Assembly (NCBI RefSeq): GCF_002940665.1
Contig: NZ_MIGY01000001.1
Span: 496,001 to 560,000 of the forward strand
DNA: 64,000 nucleotides
Direction: 5' to 3'
DNA from: Xanthomonas arboricola
Lineage (GTDB): Bacteria > Pseudomonadota > Gammaproteobacteria > Xanthomonadales > Xanthomonadaceae
Under the pieces are notes generated by a model. The model was not told where the DNA came from. It was given only the letters and a program-made list of their open reading frames with translations, and did no database searches. Made by a program: the position numbers and the translations under genes. Shown piece by piece: positions 18,349-30,257 of the stretch (position 1 is its first letter; the number at the start of each line of letters is the position of its first letter).

Positions 18349-19635
18349 TCACGCCCCCTGCAGCGCCTGCTCCAGATCCGCCAGCAGGTCGTCGATATGC
18401 TCGATGCCGATCGACAGCCGCACCGTGTCTTCGCTGACCCCGGCATGTTCCAGTTCGGCCGGTCCCAGCTGACGGTGCGTGGTCGATGCCGGATGCGTTG
18501 CCAGCGACTTCGCATCGCCGATGTTCACCAGCCGCGTGAACAACTGCAGCGCATCCAGAAAACGCGCGCCTGCCGCGCGCCCGCCGGGCAGGCCGAAGGT
18601 CAGCACGCCCGAACCATGCCCGCCCAGATACTTCTGCGCCAACGCATGCTCCGGATGCTCCGGCAGCGCGGCGTAATTGGCCCAGGCAACCCGCGCGTGC
18701 TGTTGCAGATACCTCGCAATCGCCAGCGTGTTGGCATTGATGCGCTCCATCCGCAGCGGCAGCGTTTCGATGCCTTGCAGGATCAGGAACGCATTGAACG
18801 GCGACAGCGCCGCGCCGGTATTGCGCAGCGGCACCACGCGCGCACGGCCGATGTAGGCCGCTTCGCCCAGCGCTTCGGTGTACACCACGCCGTGATAGCT
18901 CACGTCCGGCTCGTTGAGGCGTGGAAACCGCTGCCTGTGTGCGGCCCACGGAAAGCGCCCGCTGTCCACGATCGCCCCGCCGATGCTGTTGCCATGGCCG
19001 CCCAGGTACTTGGTCAGCGAATGCACCACGATGTCGGCGCCGAAGTCGATCGGCCGCAGCAGCGACGGCGTGGCCACGGTGTTGTCCACGATCAGCGGCA
19101 CGCCGTGCGCATGCGCCACCGCGGCCACGGCCTCGATATCGGTGATGTTGCCGCGCGGATTGCCGATCGACTCCACGAACACTGCTTTGGTACGCGCATC
19201 GATCAAGCCGGCAAACGCCTGCGGATCGCGATAATCGGCAAAGCGCGTGCCGATGCCGAACTGCGGCAAGGTATGCGCGAACAGATTGTAGGTGCCGCCA
19301 TATAAAGCACTGGAGGAGACGATATTGTCGCCGGCCTCGGCGATGGTCTGGATCGCATAGGTCACCGCGGCCTGCCCGGAGGCCAGCGCCAGCGCACCGA
19401 TGCCGCCTTCCAGCGCAGCCACGCGCTGCTCCAGCACGGCGTTGGTCGGGTTCATGATGCGGCTGTAGATATTGCCCTGCACCTTGAGGTCGAACAGGTC
19501 CGCACCGTGCTGGGTATCGTCAAAGGCGTAGGCGACGGTCTGGTAGATCGGCACCGCCACCGCCCGCGTGGTGGGATCGGGCTGATAGCCGCCGTGCACG
19601 GCGATGGTTTCGGGCTTCCACTGCGGATCGGTCAT
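18349..19635 (-). CDS. metY: O-acetylhomoserine aminocarboxypropyltransferase / sulfhydrylase
   Basis: The 428-residue enzyme belongs to the Cys/Met-metabolism PLP family. It would convert O-acetyl-homoserine plus sulfide to homocysteine in methionine synthesis. Seen: IAVHGGYQPDPTTRAVAVPI at the N terminus, IYSRIMNPTN, SGQAA, VDNTVATP, and the PLP lysine in VHSLTKYLGGHG (Lys209). Length fits the MetY subgroup rather than the shorter MetB/MetZ enzymes. ATG 19635 (MTDPQ) is preferred to an in-frame ATG 11 codons upstream because it matches the usual family start. It is downstream of clpB on the same strand but separated by a hairpin at 19769-19796, so probably transcribed independently. Confidence 0.9.
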   Translation of the reverse strand: MTDPQWKPETIAVHGGYQPDPTTRAVAVPIYQTVAYAFDDTQHGADLFDLKVQGNIYSRIMNPTNAVLEQRVAALEGGIGALALASGQAAVTYAIQTIAEAGDNIVSSSALYGGTYNLFAHTLPQFGIGTRFADYRDPQAFAGLIDARTKAVFVESIGNPRGNITDIEAVAAVAHAHGVPLIVDNTVATPSLLRPIDFGADIVVHSLTKYLGGHGNSIGGAIVDSGRFPWAAHRQRFPRLNEPDVSYHGVVYTEALGEAAYIGRARVVPLRNTGAALSPFNAFLILQGIETLPLRMERINANTLAIARYLQQHARVAWANYAALPEHPEHALAQKYLGGHGSGVLTFGLPGGRAAGARFLDALQLFTRLVNIGDAKSLATHPASTTHRQLGPAELEHAGVSEDTVRLSIGIEHIDDLLADLEQALQGA

Positions 19636-19768
19636 GGCGCGGCTCGCTCGGACAGGAGTGCCGACCATAGCCGGCCCTGCACGCGTGTCTGCAAACCAGC
19701 AGTGATGACCTTATGCCGCCGCGTTGTGAGCGCAAACGATGCGCCGCATGCGCCATCCCCCTCATGCA

Positions 19769-19796
19769 AACGGGCACTGCCTGCGCAGTGCCCGTT
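19769..19796 (-). terminator. Terminator-like hairpin downstream of clpB
   Basis: A 12-bp perfect stem (AACGGGCACTGC / GCAGTGCCCGTT) with a 4-base loop lies about 50 bases past the clpB stop. The U-tract is poor, so termination efficiency is uncertain. Confidence 0.65.
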
Positions 19797-19845
19797 GCTT
19801 GCTTCAACCACTGCCAGCGATGCGGCGCACACGCCGCGCCGCGTC

Positions 19846-22431
<2,586 letters not shown>

Positions 22432-22479
22432 GGGAAGAATCCTCTGAACTGGTGGCCGGCGACGCCGGCAATACCGTGC

Positions 22480-22507
22480 AGATGCGGTTGCTGTGCGGGG
22501 TTTCAAG
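22480..22507 (-). promoter_or_regulatory. Sigma-32 heat-shock promoter of clpB
   Basis: On the minus strand a perfect -35 element CTTGAAA (22501-22507) is followed after 13 bases by CCGCATCT (22480-22487). That is one mismatch from the sigma-32 -10 consensus CCCCATNT. It ends 48 bases before the clpB start. Spacing and sequence match E. coli heat-shock promoters. Confidence 0.8.
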
Positions 22508-22673
22508 GTTTGGCGAGTACGGCAGCGCCGATGCGGGGCAGCAGGACCGGCTCACACGGTGGCATATGGGCTACGCGATATGGGCTCGCCCGTTGGGCTT
22601 GGCCGACCCAGGCCGGCGGACAAATCGTTAGACGATCCGCCGCAGCGGCAGCGAGGCAGGCGCCCCCAACGCC

Positions 22674-23447
22674 CTACTCCGCAGCAAGATTCTCCGCCGC
22701 CTCTGGCGTCGCCACTAGCGACGCCCCCAGCAGACGCGACAGCACCTGCGCCTGGATTGCCGCCAGGGCCGGCGCGCCGGGGGCACGCGGATGCGGCACC
22801 GGCACCGGCAGGTCCAGGCCGACCTGGCCGTGCTCGATCAGCACGATGCGATCGGCCAGCGCGCTCGCCTCGGCCACATCGTGGGTGACCAGCACCAGGG
22901 TGAAACCGAACTGCCGCCATAACTGCACGATCAGCTGCTGCATCTCGATGCGCGTCAACGCATCCAGTGCGCCCAGCGGTTCGTCCAGCAACAGCAGCCG
23001 CGGCCGATGCACCAGTGCGCGCGCCAGCGCCACGCGCTGGCGTTGACCACCCGACAACGTCGCCGGCCAGTCGCCGCCGCGTGTGCCCAGCCCCACCGCG
23101 TGCAGCGCCGCCTGTGCCTGCGCGCGCCCGGCACGCCCCAGACCCAGCGCCACGTTGTCGATCACGCGCTTCCACGGCAGCAGCCGCGCGTCCTGAAACA
23201 TCAGCCGCACCGCATCGCGCTGCGCTGCCAGCGCTGCATGACCGCTGTCGACCGCGCCGGTATCGGCCGCCTCCAGCCCGGCGATCACGCGCAGCAAGGT
23301 GCTCTTGCCGCAGCCGCTGCGCCCGACCACCGCCACGCTGGCGCCGGGTGCGATCTCCAGGTCGATGCCGCGCAAGACCTCGCTGTCTCCGTAATGCTTG
23401 CCGACACCGCGCAGGCTCAGCGGCAGGCCAGGGTCGGTCGCGCTCAT
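22674..23447 (-). CDS. ssuB: ABC transporter ATP-binding protein, SsuB-like
   Basis: The 257-residue ATPase would energise uptake of sulfonates through the permease encoded just upstream. Walker A is GRSGCGKST (about 43-51), the Q-loop region is [10 protein letters not shown], the signature LSGGQRQR, and Walker [13 protein letters not shown] followed by the switch His in VTHD. It is the last gene of a six-gene minus-strand operon. Its ATG overlaps the permease stop (ATGA at 23444-23447). SsuB/TauB/nitrate-type ATPases are alike; the sulfonate assignment rests on the neighbouring binding protein and monooxygenase. Confidence 0.87.
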   Translation of the reverse strand: MSATDPGLPLSLRGVGKHYGDSEVLRGIDLEIAPGASVAVVGRSGCGKSTLLRVIAGLEAADTGAVDSGHAALAAQRDAVRLMFQDARLLPWKRVIDNVALGLGRAGRAQAQAALHAVGLGTRGGDWPATLSGGQRQRVALARALVHRPRLLLLDEPLGALDALTRIEMQQLIVQLWRQFGFTLVLVTHDVAEASALADRIVLIEHGQVGLDLPVPVPHPRAPGAPALAAIQAQVLSRLLGASLVATPEAAENLAAE

Positions 23448-24238
23448 CGGCGCAACGCCGCACGCTGTTGCTGCGCCGGATGCCAGCCCAGCCACCAGGC
23501 TTCCAGGCCGCGTGCGGCCAGATCGGCCAGCTTGCCGAGCAGCGCGTACAGCACGATGGCCACCACCACGATGTCGGTCTGCAGAAACTCGCGCGCGTTG
23601 GTCGCCAGATAGCCGATGCCGGAACTGGCGGAAATGGTTTCGGCCACGATCAGGGTCAGCCACATCAGGCCCAACGCAAAGCGCAGCCCGACCAGAATCG
23701 ACGGCAACGCGCCGGGCAACAACACATCGACAAACAGCTGCGGGCCGCGCAAGCCGTAATTGCGCGCCATCTCGATCAAGGCCGGGTCCACGCTGCGGAT
23801 GCCGTGATAGGTATTGAGATAGATCGGGAAGAAGGTGCCCAGCGCCACCAGGAACAGCTTGGCGCCCTCGTCGATCCCGAACCACAGGATCACCAGCGGG
23901 ATCAGCGCCAGATGCGGCACGTTGCGCAGCATCTGCAAGGTGCTGTCGAGCAGGCGTTCGGCCACGCGCGACACGCCGGTGAGTAGGCCCAGCGCAAATC
24001 CGATGCTGCCGCCGATGGCCAGGCCCACCGCCGCGCGCCAGCTGCTGATCGCCAGGTGTTGCCACAACTCGCCGGTTTGTACCAACGTCACTGCGGCACG
24101 CAATACCGCATCCGGCGCGGGCAGGATGCGCTGCGGCAACCAGCCGCCGGAGGCCGCAATCTGCCAGGCCACCAGCAAGGCCAGCGGCACTAGCCAGGGC
24201 ACCAGCATGTTGCCTAAACGCTGCGAGCGGCGACTCAT
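23444..24238 (-). CDS. ssuC: ABC transporter permease, SsuC-like
   Basis: The 264-residue inner-membrane permease has about six hydrophobic segments and the BPD permease loop [20 protein letters not shown] that docks on the ATPase. Residues 1-30 (MSRRSQRL... into a hydrophobic helix) look like a proper start. The reading frame stays open far upstream through the 18-bp tandem repeat, so an extended basic N terminus cannot be ruled out (see findings). It overlaps ssuB by four bases. Together with the binding protein and ATPase it forms an aliphatic-sulfonate-type importer. Confidence 0.87.
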   Translation of the reverse strand: MSRRSQRLGNMLVPWLVPLALLVAWQIAASGGWLPQRILPAPDAVLRAAVTLVQTGELWQHLAISSWRAAVGLAIGGSIGFALGLLTGVSRVAERLLDSTLQMLRNVPHLALIPLVILWFGIDEGAKLFLVALGTFFPIYLNTYHGIRSVDPALIEMARNYGLRGPQLFVDVLLPGALPSILVGLRFALGLMWLTLIVAETISASSGIGYLATNAREFLQTDIVVVAIVLYALLGKLADLAARGLEAWWLGWHPAQQQRAALRR

Positions 24239-24304
24239 CGCGCGGCCTTGCTGGTGGGGCGCTGCAGCAAGACAACGGCGTGCGCATGGCCGCTCACGGA
24301 TGCT

Positions 24305-24394
24305 CGGCACGCGTTCCCGCTTGCGCGTGCGCTCTTGCTTGCCCGTGCGGTCCCGCTTGCGCGTGCGCTCCTGTTTGCGTGTGTACTCCTGCTT
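24305..24394 (-). repeat. Minisatellite of five 18-bp units between ssuA and ssuC
   Basis: Read on the minus strand, five diverged 18-base units of the form AAGCRGGARCGCACGCGC stand head to tail. They fill most of the 163 bases between the ssuA stop and the ssuC start. In the ssuC frame they are free of stops and would encode six-residue K-Q-E-R-T-R repeats. The unit is a multiple of three. Confidence 0.85.
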
Positions 24395-24401
24395 CCACGC
24401 A

Positions 24402-25400
24402 TCACCTGCCCGCCGCCTGCTTGCCTGCCGCTTGCACCGCGGCAACCGCGGGCGCACGCCATACCGCCGGGGCCACCAGCACGCGCCTGGGCAACAGGCG
24501 CTGCGCGTAGAACAGATCGGCAGTGCCCTGTTGCGCCTTGATGACCTCGGCGCTGAGCGGTTGCACGCTGGCCGGCGGGCGATGCGCCAGCGTGCGCTCG
24601 ACCACCGCAGGCGACAATCCGCTGACCTGCGCCAGCACCTGGATGCTGCCGGCGCGGTCGCGCTCCAGCAAGCCATCGGCCTGGTTGAGCTGTCCCATCA
24701 CCTGCTGCACGAACGGACCCCACGCGGTGGCGTAACGCCGCGAGGACAGAAAGAACCCGCCGGTCAATCCCAGCCCTTCGCCGTTGGCGAGCAGGCGCGC
24801 GCTGCCATCCAGCGTCAATGCCGAATACCACGGGTCCCAGATCGCCCAGGCATCCACCTGCCCGGCCGCGAACGCCGCACGTGCGTTGGCCGGCGACAGA
24901 TACAACGGCGTGATGTCGCGCATGCTCAGGCCGGACTTGGCCAACAACCGCAGCAGCAGGTTGTGCGCGCTGGAGCCTTTCTGGAAGGCAACCCGCTTGC
25001 CCTTGAGGTCGGCCACGCGCCGCAGCGTGCTGCTGGCCGGCACCAGGATGGTCTCGGCCTTGGGCGTGGGCGGCACCCAGCCCACGTACAGCAGATCGGC
25101 ACCGGCGGCCTGCGCGAACAGCGGCGGAATATCGCCCGCACCGCCCAGGTCGATGCTGCCCACGTTCAAGGCTTCCAGCAGCTGCGGGCCGGCCGGAAAC
25201 TCGACCCAGCTGATTTTGGTGCGCGGAAAGCGCTGCTCCAGCAACCGATGCTGCTTGGCCAGCACCAGGCTGGATACCGCTTTCTGATAGCCGATACGCA
25301 GCTGCGCCGGCTCGGCCGCCAATGCGGGTTGCAGCCACGCGATGCCGGACAACAGCAAGGCAGCAATCAAAAAGCGGTAGCGCATCGGAGCGTTCCTCAT
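24402..25400 (-). CDS. ssuA: Aliphatic sulfonate-binding periplasmic protein, SsuA-like
   Basis: The 332-residue (or 327-residue, from the second ATG at 25385) exported protein has a signal peptide ending QPALAAEP. It has the fold signature of the SsuA/NrtA/TauA binding proteins: RIGYQKA near the mature N terminus, NVGSIDLGGAGDIPPL, KGSSAHNLLLRLL, and the SsuA-typical DAWAIWDPWYS. It would deliver organosulfonates to SsuBC. The ATG at 25400 overlaps the TGA of the aldo-keto reductase (ATGA), giving translational coupling. Confidence 0.88.
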   Translation of the reverse strand: MRNAPMRYRFLIAALLLSGIAWLQPALAAEPAQLRIGYQKAVSSLVLAKQHRLLEQRFPRTKISWVEFPAGPQLLEALNVGSIDLGGAGDIPPLFAQAAGADLLYVGWVPPTPKAETILVPASSTLRRVADLKGKRVAFQKGSSAHNLLLRLLAKSGLSMRDITPLYLSPANARAAFAAGQVDAWAIWDPWYSALTLDGSARLLANGEGLGLTGGFFLSSRRYATAWGPFVQQVMGQLNQADGLLERDRAGSIQVLAQVSGLSPAVVERTLAHRPPASVQPLSAEVIKAQQGTADLFYAQRLLPRRVLVAPAVWRAPAVAAVQAAGKQAAGR

Positions 25401-26437
25401 TGCCAGTCGGTGGAGGGTTTTTCCCAGAGGTTGACGCCACCTTCGACCGCAAAGCGATCGATCTCGGCCAACTCGTCCGCACTGAACTCGGGCGACTGCA
25501 AGGCCGCGACGTTTTCGACCAACTGCTCCGGGCGGCTGGCGCCCAGCAGTGCCGAGCTCACCCGCGCATCGCGCAGCACCCAGGCCAGCGCCAGCTGCGC
25601 CAGACTCTGCCCACGCCGCTGTGCGATCGCATCCAGCCCGCGTGCGCGCTGCAGGTTGGCCTCGGACAGATGTTCCGGCCGCAGCGACTCGCCGCCGGGA
25701 CGATTCACGCGCGCGTCGCCGGGTACGCCATTGAGGTACTTGCCGGTCAACAGCCCCTGCGCCAGCGGCGTGAATGCGATCACCCCCGCGCCGACCTCGT
25801 CGGTCGCCTCGAACAGCTCATGCTCGGCCCAGCGATTGAACAGGTTGTAGGCCGGCTGATGGATCAGCAGCGGCACCTTCCACTCGCGCAGCAACGCGGC
25901 GATCTCGCGCGTGCGCGCCGCCGAATACGACGACACGCCCACATACAGCGCCTTGCCCTGCTGCACCGCGCTGGCCAATGCGCCGGCGGTCTCTTCCAAC
26001 GGCGTGTCCGCATCGAAGCGGTGCGAGTAGAAAATATCCACGTAGTCCACGCCCAGCCGCTGCAGGCTCTGATCCAGGCTGGACAGCAGGTATTTGCGCG
26101 AACTGCCGCCCTGCCCGTACGGACCCGGCCACATGTCCCAGCCGGCCTTGGTGGAGAGGATCAATTCATCGCGATACGGCTTGAAGTCTTCACGCAGCAG
26201 GCGGCCAAAGTTGATTTCCGCACTGCCATACGGCGGGCCGTAGTTGTTGGCCAGATCGAAATGGGTGATGCCCAGGTCGAAGGCGGTCCGCAGCAATGCG
26301 CGCTGCGTATCGATCGGCGTGCTGTCGCCGAAGTTGTGCCACAGGCCCAGCGACAGCGCAGGCAGGACAAGCCCGCTGCGGCCGACACGGCGGTAGGCGA
26401 TACGGTCGTAACGATCGGGATGTGCGAGATAGGTCAT
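25397..26437 (-). CDS. Aldo-keto reductase, YghZ-type (glyceraldehyde-3-phosphate reductase-like)
   Basis: The 346-residue NADPH-dependent reductase matches E. coli YghZ (346 residues) in length and motifs. These are PALSLGLWHNFGD near the N terminus, THFDLANNYGPP with the catalytic Asp/Tyr, LSTKAGWDMWPGPYG with the catalytic Lys, and DIFYSHRFD with the His. YghZ reduces L-glyceraldehyde 3-phosphate and other aldehydes. Here the gene is embedded in a sulfonate operon: it starts 16 bases after the monooxygenase stop and overlaps ssuA. It may therefore reduce the aldehyde released when the flavin monooxygenase desulfonates its substrate; that role is inference. Confidence 0.87.
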   Translation of the reverse strand: MTYLAHPDRYDRIAYRRVGRSGLVLPALSLGLWHNFGDSTPIDTQRALLRTAFDLGITHFDLANNYGPPYGSAEINFGRLLREDFKPYRDELILSTKAGWDMWPGPYGQGGSSRKYLLSSLDQSLQRLGVDYVDIFYSHRFDADTPLEETAGALASAVQQGKALYVGVSSYSAARTREIAALLREWKVPLLIHQPAYNLFNRWAEHELFEATDEVGAGVIAFTPLAQGLLTGKYLNGVPGDARVNRPGGESLRPEHLSEANLQRARGLDAIAQRRGQSLAQLALAWVLRDARVSSALLGASRPEQLVENVAALQSPEFSADELAEIDRFAVEGGVNLWEKPSTDWQ

Positions 26438-26453
26438 CAGGGTATCCGGTGAG

Positions 26454-27782
26454 TCAGCGTGCGCTGAAGCGATTGACGGGGCGTGCCAGCCCCAGATGAT
26501 CGCGCAGGGTGCGCCCTGCATATTCACGCCGGAACAGTCCACGCCGCTGCAGCTCGGGCACCACATGCGTGGCCACATCGGCCAGGCCGCCGGGCAGGTG
26601 CGGCACCAGCACGTTGAAACCGTCCGCAGCCTCGCCTTCGAACCAGGTCTGCAGCTCGTCGGCAATCTGTTTCGGTGTGCCGATCAGGCTGTAGTGCCCG
26701 CGCCCGCCTGCGATGCGCCGACCGAGCTGGGCAATGCTCAGTTGCTCCTGTCCGGCCAGCTCGGTGAACAACTGCTGGCGGCTGCGCTGGCCGGTTTCGG
26801 TGAGCGGCAATTCCGGCAACGGGCCATCGGGCGGATAGCCGGACAGATCGAAGTTGCCCAGCATGCGCGACAGCAGCGCGATGCCGACCTCCGGCTCCAC
26901 CAGCTCCTGGAACTGCGCGAACTTGTCCTGCGCCTCGGCCTGGCTCTGCCCCACCACGATGAACACACCCGGCATCACCTTCAATGTGTCGCGTGCGCGC
27001 CCGAACCGTTCCAGCCGGCCCTTGATGTCGGCATAGAACGCCTGCGCCTTGGCCAGCGACGATTGCGCGGTGAACACCACCTCGGCGGTTTCCGCAGCCA
27101 GCGCGCGCCCGGGCTCGGACGAGCCGGCCTGCACCAGCACCGGATGCCCCTGCGGCGCACGCGCGATGTTGAGCGGACCGCGAACCTGGAAGTGCGCGCC
27201 GCGGTGATCCAGCACATGCAGCCGCGCCGGATCGTAGTGCACGCCCGCAGCGGTGTCGGCGATGAAGGCATCGTCGTCCCAGCTGTCCCACAGCCCCGCG
27301 ACCACCTGCTGGAATTCGCGCGCCCGCGCATAGCGCTCGGCATGCACGTAGTGCGCGTCGCGGTTGAAGTTCAACGCTTCGTCGGCGGCATCGGAGGTGA
27401 CCAGATTCCAGCCGGCACGCCCACCGGACAGATGATCCAGCGAGGCGAACTTGCGCGCCACGTGGTACGGCTCGTTGTAGCTGGTGGTCATGGTGGCGAT
27501 CAGGCCGATGCGCTCGCTCACCACCGCCAACGCGCTCAGCAGCGTGAGCGGTTCGAACAGGCTGGAACGCGCCATCCGCGACGCCACCGGTCCACCGGCC
27601 GCAGCCAGGCTGTCGGCGAGAAACACCGCATCGAACTTGGCGGCTTCGGCGATGCGCACCATCTGGCGATAATGGTCGAACACCAGCGGGTCGGCACTGG
27701 CCTGCGGGTGCCGCCATGCGGCCACGTGATGGCCGGTGGCCATCAGGAACGCCCCGAGCGAGAGCTGTCGTGCAGCGCTCAT
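26454..27782 (-). CDS. FMNH2-dependent monooxygenase of the NtaA/SnaA/DszA (LLM) family
   Basis: The 442-residue luciferase-like TIM-barrel enzyme uses reduced flavin supplied by a separate reductase. Family features seen are LGAFLMATGHHVAAWRHP at the N terminus, FDAVFLADS, LASLDHLSGGRAGWNLVTS (typical of the nitrilotriacetate / dibenzothiophene-sulfone group), VLVQAGSSEPGRALAAETAE, and a C-terminal GTPKQIADEL. It is longer than SsuD (about 380) and belongs to a different subgroup. A desulfurising or S/N-dealkylating oxygenase acting on an imported organosulfur compound is likely. The ATG 27782 start lies 64 bases after the receptor stop. No flavin reductase is encoded nearby. Confidence 0.88.
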   Translation of the reverse strand: MSAARQLSLGAFLMATGHHVAAWRHPQASADPLVFDHYRQMVRIAEAAKFDAVFLADSLAAAGGPVASRMARSSLFEPLTLLSALAVVSERIGLIATMTTSYNEPYHVARKFASLDHLSGGRAGWNLVTSDAADEALNFNRDAHYVHAERYARAREFQQVVAGLWDSWDDDAFIADTAAGVHYDPARLHVLDHRGAHFQVRGPLNIARAPQGHPVLVQAGSSEPGRALAAETAEVVFTAQSSLAKAQAFYADIKGRLERFGRARDTLKVMPGVFIVVGQSQAEAQDKFAQFQELVEPEVGIALLSRMLGNFDLSGYPPDGPLPELPLTETGQRSRQQLFTELAGQEQLSIAQLGRRIAGGRGHYSLIGTPKQIADELQTWFEGEAADGFNVLVPHLPGGLADVATHVVPELQRRGLFRREYAGRTLRDHLGLARPVNRFSAR

Positions 27783-27846
27783 CGCAGGCCACCGTGCGTG
27801 GTGCCTGCACTGCACGAATCAGCGTCAAAAACCATCACGGACATCG

Positions 27847-30102
27847 TCAAAAATCCTTGTGCAGTTGCAGCCCGACATAGCGCTGGTCGTCGCGTGGCAC
27901 CAGCCGGAACACGTTGCCGGTGGCATTGGCCAGCAATGGGGCGTATGAACGGTCGCCCAGATTGCGGCCGAGCACCGCCACCCGCCAGCCATGCACATCG
28001 TCGGCCAGCGCGATGCTGGCGTTCCAGATCGCATACGGGCCCTGGATGGTCTGCGGGGTCTGGCTGAGGTCGTACTGCACGCTGTCCTGCCAGCTCACGT
28101 CGCCGTTGAATTCCAGCGCCAGGCTGCCGCGCAACGGCACCCGGTAACCAGCACGCAGATTGCCCTTCCAGTCCGGCGAAAACGGCAACGGCCGGCCATC
28201 GACATTGCAGTTGGCCGCCGCTGCGGTGGGGCAGGCAAACCGCTGGATGCGCGCCTGCGTGAAGGCCAGCGAGGCGGCCAGGCTGAGCCGCTCGGTGGGC
28301 CGGTAGTCCAGATCCAGTTCCAGGCCCTGCGTGCGCACCTGCCCGGCGTTGATCAGGCGCGTCACCACCTGCCCGGCCACGGTGTCGAAGAAGTTGGCCT
28401 GGTAGTTGGCGTATTCGGTATGGAACAACGCTATGTTCGCACTGAGGCGATCGTCCAGGGCACGCGCCTTCAGGCCCAGCTCCCAGGCATTGGAGGTCTC
28501 CGGCTTCAGCGGCGGCGTATCGCGCGGCTGCATGTTGAAGAACACGTTGTAGGCCGGGCCCTTGTAGCCGCGCGAATAGGTCAGGTAGCCGGTGGTCTGC
28601 GCATCGACGTCGTATTGCAGGCCGGCGCGGCCGGACACGCCGTTTTCTGCGGTGCTGCCACGGCTCGCGGTGGACGGCTGGATGCCGGTGACTGCGGTTG
28701 CGGAACTGGACACGCGCTGGTGCCGGTAGTCGAGCGTATCGCGGGTAAAGCGCGCACCCAATAGCGCACGCAGATCCGGCCGCCAGTGCCAGGTGGCCTC
28801 GCCGAAAACGGCATAGGTTTCCGCGCGGGTGGCGTAATCGGCCACACCCACAGTGCTGGCGGTCGGCGTCGTCACCGTGCGCCGATAGGTTTCGTCGCTG
28901 CGCGCATGCAGGTAATACAGCCCGGCGACCGCTTCCAGCGCACGGTCGCGCGGGGTCTGGATGCGCACTTCCTGCGAATACTGCGTGTAGCCCAGGTCGC
29001 CACGGTCGTGCGAGGACGGAAACGCCGCGCTGCGCTGCGCGGTGCGGTCGCCATCCTGGAACTGGGTGTTGTCCCATTGCCTCCACGCGCTGATCGAGGT
29101 CAGCAGCGCATCGCCGAGTTGCTGGTCCAGCTGCAGCGAGGCACCCTTGTTGATGTCGTCCAGATACGTGCGGTAATCGCTGTTGATCTGCCGGTTGTCG
29201 GCACTGGCGACGACCGGTGCCAGCGCCGCGGCGAAATCGGCACGCGTGCTGGCCACCACCACACCGCTGGGCGCGTCGCTGTGCGATTGCAGGTAGTCGG
29301 CGAGCAGCGTCGCGTTCAAGTCAGGGTTCGGGCTCAGGTCCAGCCGCAACCGCGCGCCGGCGCGGCGGTAGCCGTTGACGGTCTGGCCGTCGGCCACATT
29401 GCGCACGTTGCCGCCGTAGGCGGCCCACAACGCCGACACGCTGGCCTTCAGCAGCTCCGGCACCAGCGTGCCGCCGACGCTGGCACGCACGCGGTCTTCG
29501 TCGCCGCCAGCGAAGTGCGAGTAGTCCACAGAGCCGCCGAACAGCTCCGGCGCCGGCTTGCTGACGATATTGAGCACGCCGGCCGAGGCGTTCTTGCCGA
29601 ACAAGGTGCCCTGCGGCCCGCGCAGGACTTCGATGCGTTCGACGTCGAGCAGGTCCAGCGTGGCCTGGCCCGGGCGCCCCAGCACCACGCCGTCGATCAC
29701 CGTGGCCACACTGGGCTCGACCCCTGGCGAGGTGGAGATGGTGCCCACGCCACGCAGGAACAACGAGGTGTCCTTGTTGGAGGCACCGCTGCGAAAGGTC
29801 AGGCTGGGCACCAGCGCCGGCAGGTCGGCCACGCTGTTGCGATTTTCGCGCTCCAGCGTCTCGCCCTGCACCACCGATACCGCCACCGGCACCTGCTGCA
29901 AGGTGGTTTCCCGGCGCGTGGCGGTCACGGTGACCGCGCCCAGGGTCTGCGCACCGCGCTCCGGAGGCGCGGCAGCCTCGCCCACTTCATCGGCCAGCAC
30001 CGGCGCACATGCCCATGCCAGACTCCACGCCAGCACCTGCGGCCTGGCCAACCATCTCGAAGCAGCGAGGATCCTTGCAGGGGTCCGGTGTCGCGCAGGC
30101 AT
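27847..30102 (-). CDS. TonB-dependent receptor of the sulfonate operon
   Basis: The 751-residue outer-membrane receptor heads the sulfur operon. A long basic signal peptide ends near VLADEV. The TonB box region is LGAVTVTATRRET; the plug includes LRGVGTISTSPGVEP and RIEVLRGPQGTLFGKNASAG. The barrel ends VGLQLHKDF with a terminal Phe. ATG 30102 is preceded by AAAGGA; the open frame extends upstream but without a ribosome-binding site. Its position, upstream of and co-directional with monooxygenase, reductase and Ssu-type transporter genes, suggests it imports an organosulfur compound such as a sulfonate or sulfate ester. Similar sulfur-starvation receptors are known in Pseudomonas. The ligand is inferred from context only. 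Confidence 0.88.
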   Translation of the reverse strand: MPARHRTPARILAASRWLARPQVLAWSLAWACAPVLADEVGEAAAPPERGAQTLGAVTVTATRRETTLQQVPVAVSVVQGETLERENRNSVADLPALVPSLTFRSGASNKDTSLFLRGVGTISTSPGVEPSVATVIDGVVLGRPGQATLDLLDVERIEVLRGPQGTLFGKNASAGVLNIVSKPAPELFGGSVDYSHFAGGDEDRVRASVGGTLVPELLKASVSALWAAYGGNVRNVADGQTVNGYRRAGARLRLDLSPNPDLNATLLADYLQSHSDAPSGVVVASTRADFAAALAPVVASADNRQINSDYRTYLDDINKGASLQLDQQLGDALLTSISAWRQWDNTQFQDGDRTAQRSAAFPSSHDRGDLGYTQYSQEVRIQTPRDRALEAVAGLYYLHARSDETYRRTVTTPTASTVGVADYATRAETYAVFGEATWHWRPDLRALLGARFTRDTLDYRHQRVSSSATAVTGIQPSTASRGSTAENGVSGRAGLQYDVDAQTTGYLTYSRGYKGPAYNVFFNMQPRDTPPLKPETSNAWELGLKARALDDRLSANIALFHTEYANYQANFFDTVAGQVVTRLINAGQVRTQGLELDLDYRPTERLSLAASLAFTQARIQRFACPTAAAANCNVDGRPLPFSPDWKGNLRAGYRVPLRGSLALEFNGDVSWQDSVQYDLSQTPQTIQGPYAIWNASIALADDVHGWRVAVLGRNLGDRSYAPLLANATGNVFRLVPRDDQRYVGLQLHKDF

Positions 30103-30257
30103 GTACGTCCTTTCGTGGCGTCGGCTGTCTTGCAGCAGCGCGGGGGAGATGTGCGAATCGGCGAGCGCTGTGCATGCACGCCGACCCGGGCGCAGCGCAG
30201 GCCGAAGCGGCGCTGCAATGCGGTAGCGCATGCTGTTTGCAGCGGCCGCGAGCGTCA

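Noticed and set aside
19636-19845. SAM or other riboswitch before the sulfhydrylase gene
   Set aside because: The region upstream of the start shows only the clpB-end hairpin; none of the conserved SAM-riboswitch core sequences are present.
26454-27782. Alkanesulfonate monooxygenase SsuD
   Set aside because: It is about 60 residues longer than SsuD and carries the HLSGGRAGWN motif of the NtaA/SnaA/DszA subgroup, so the broader family name is used.
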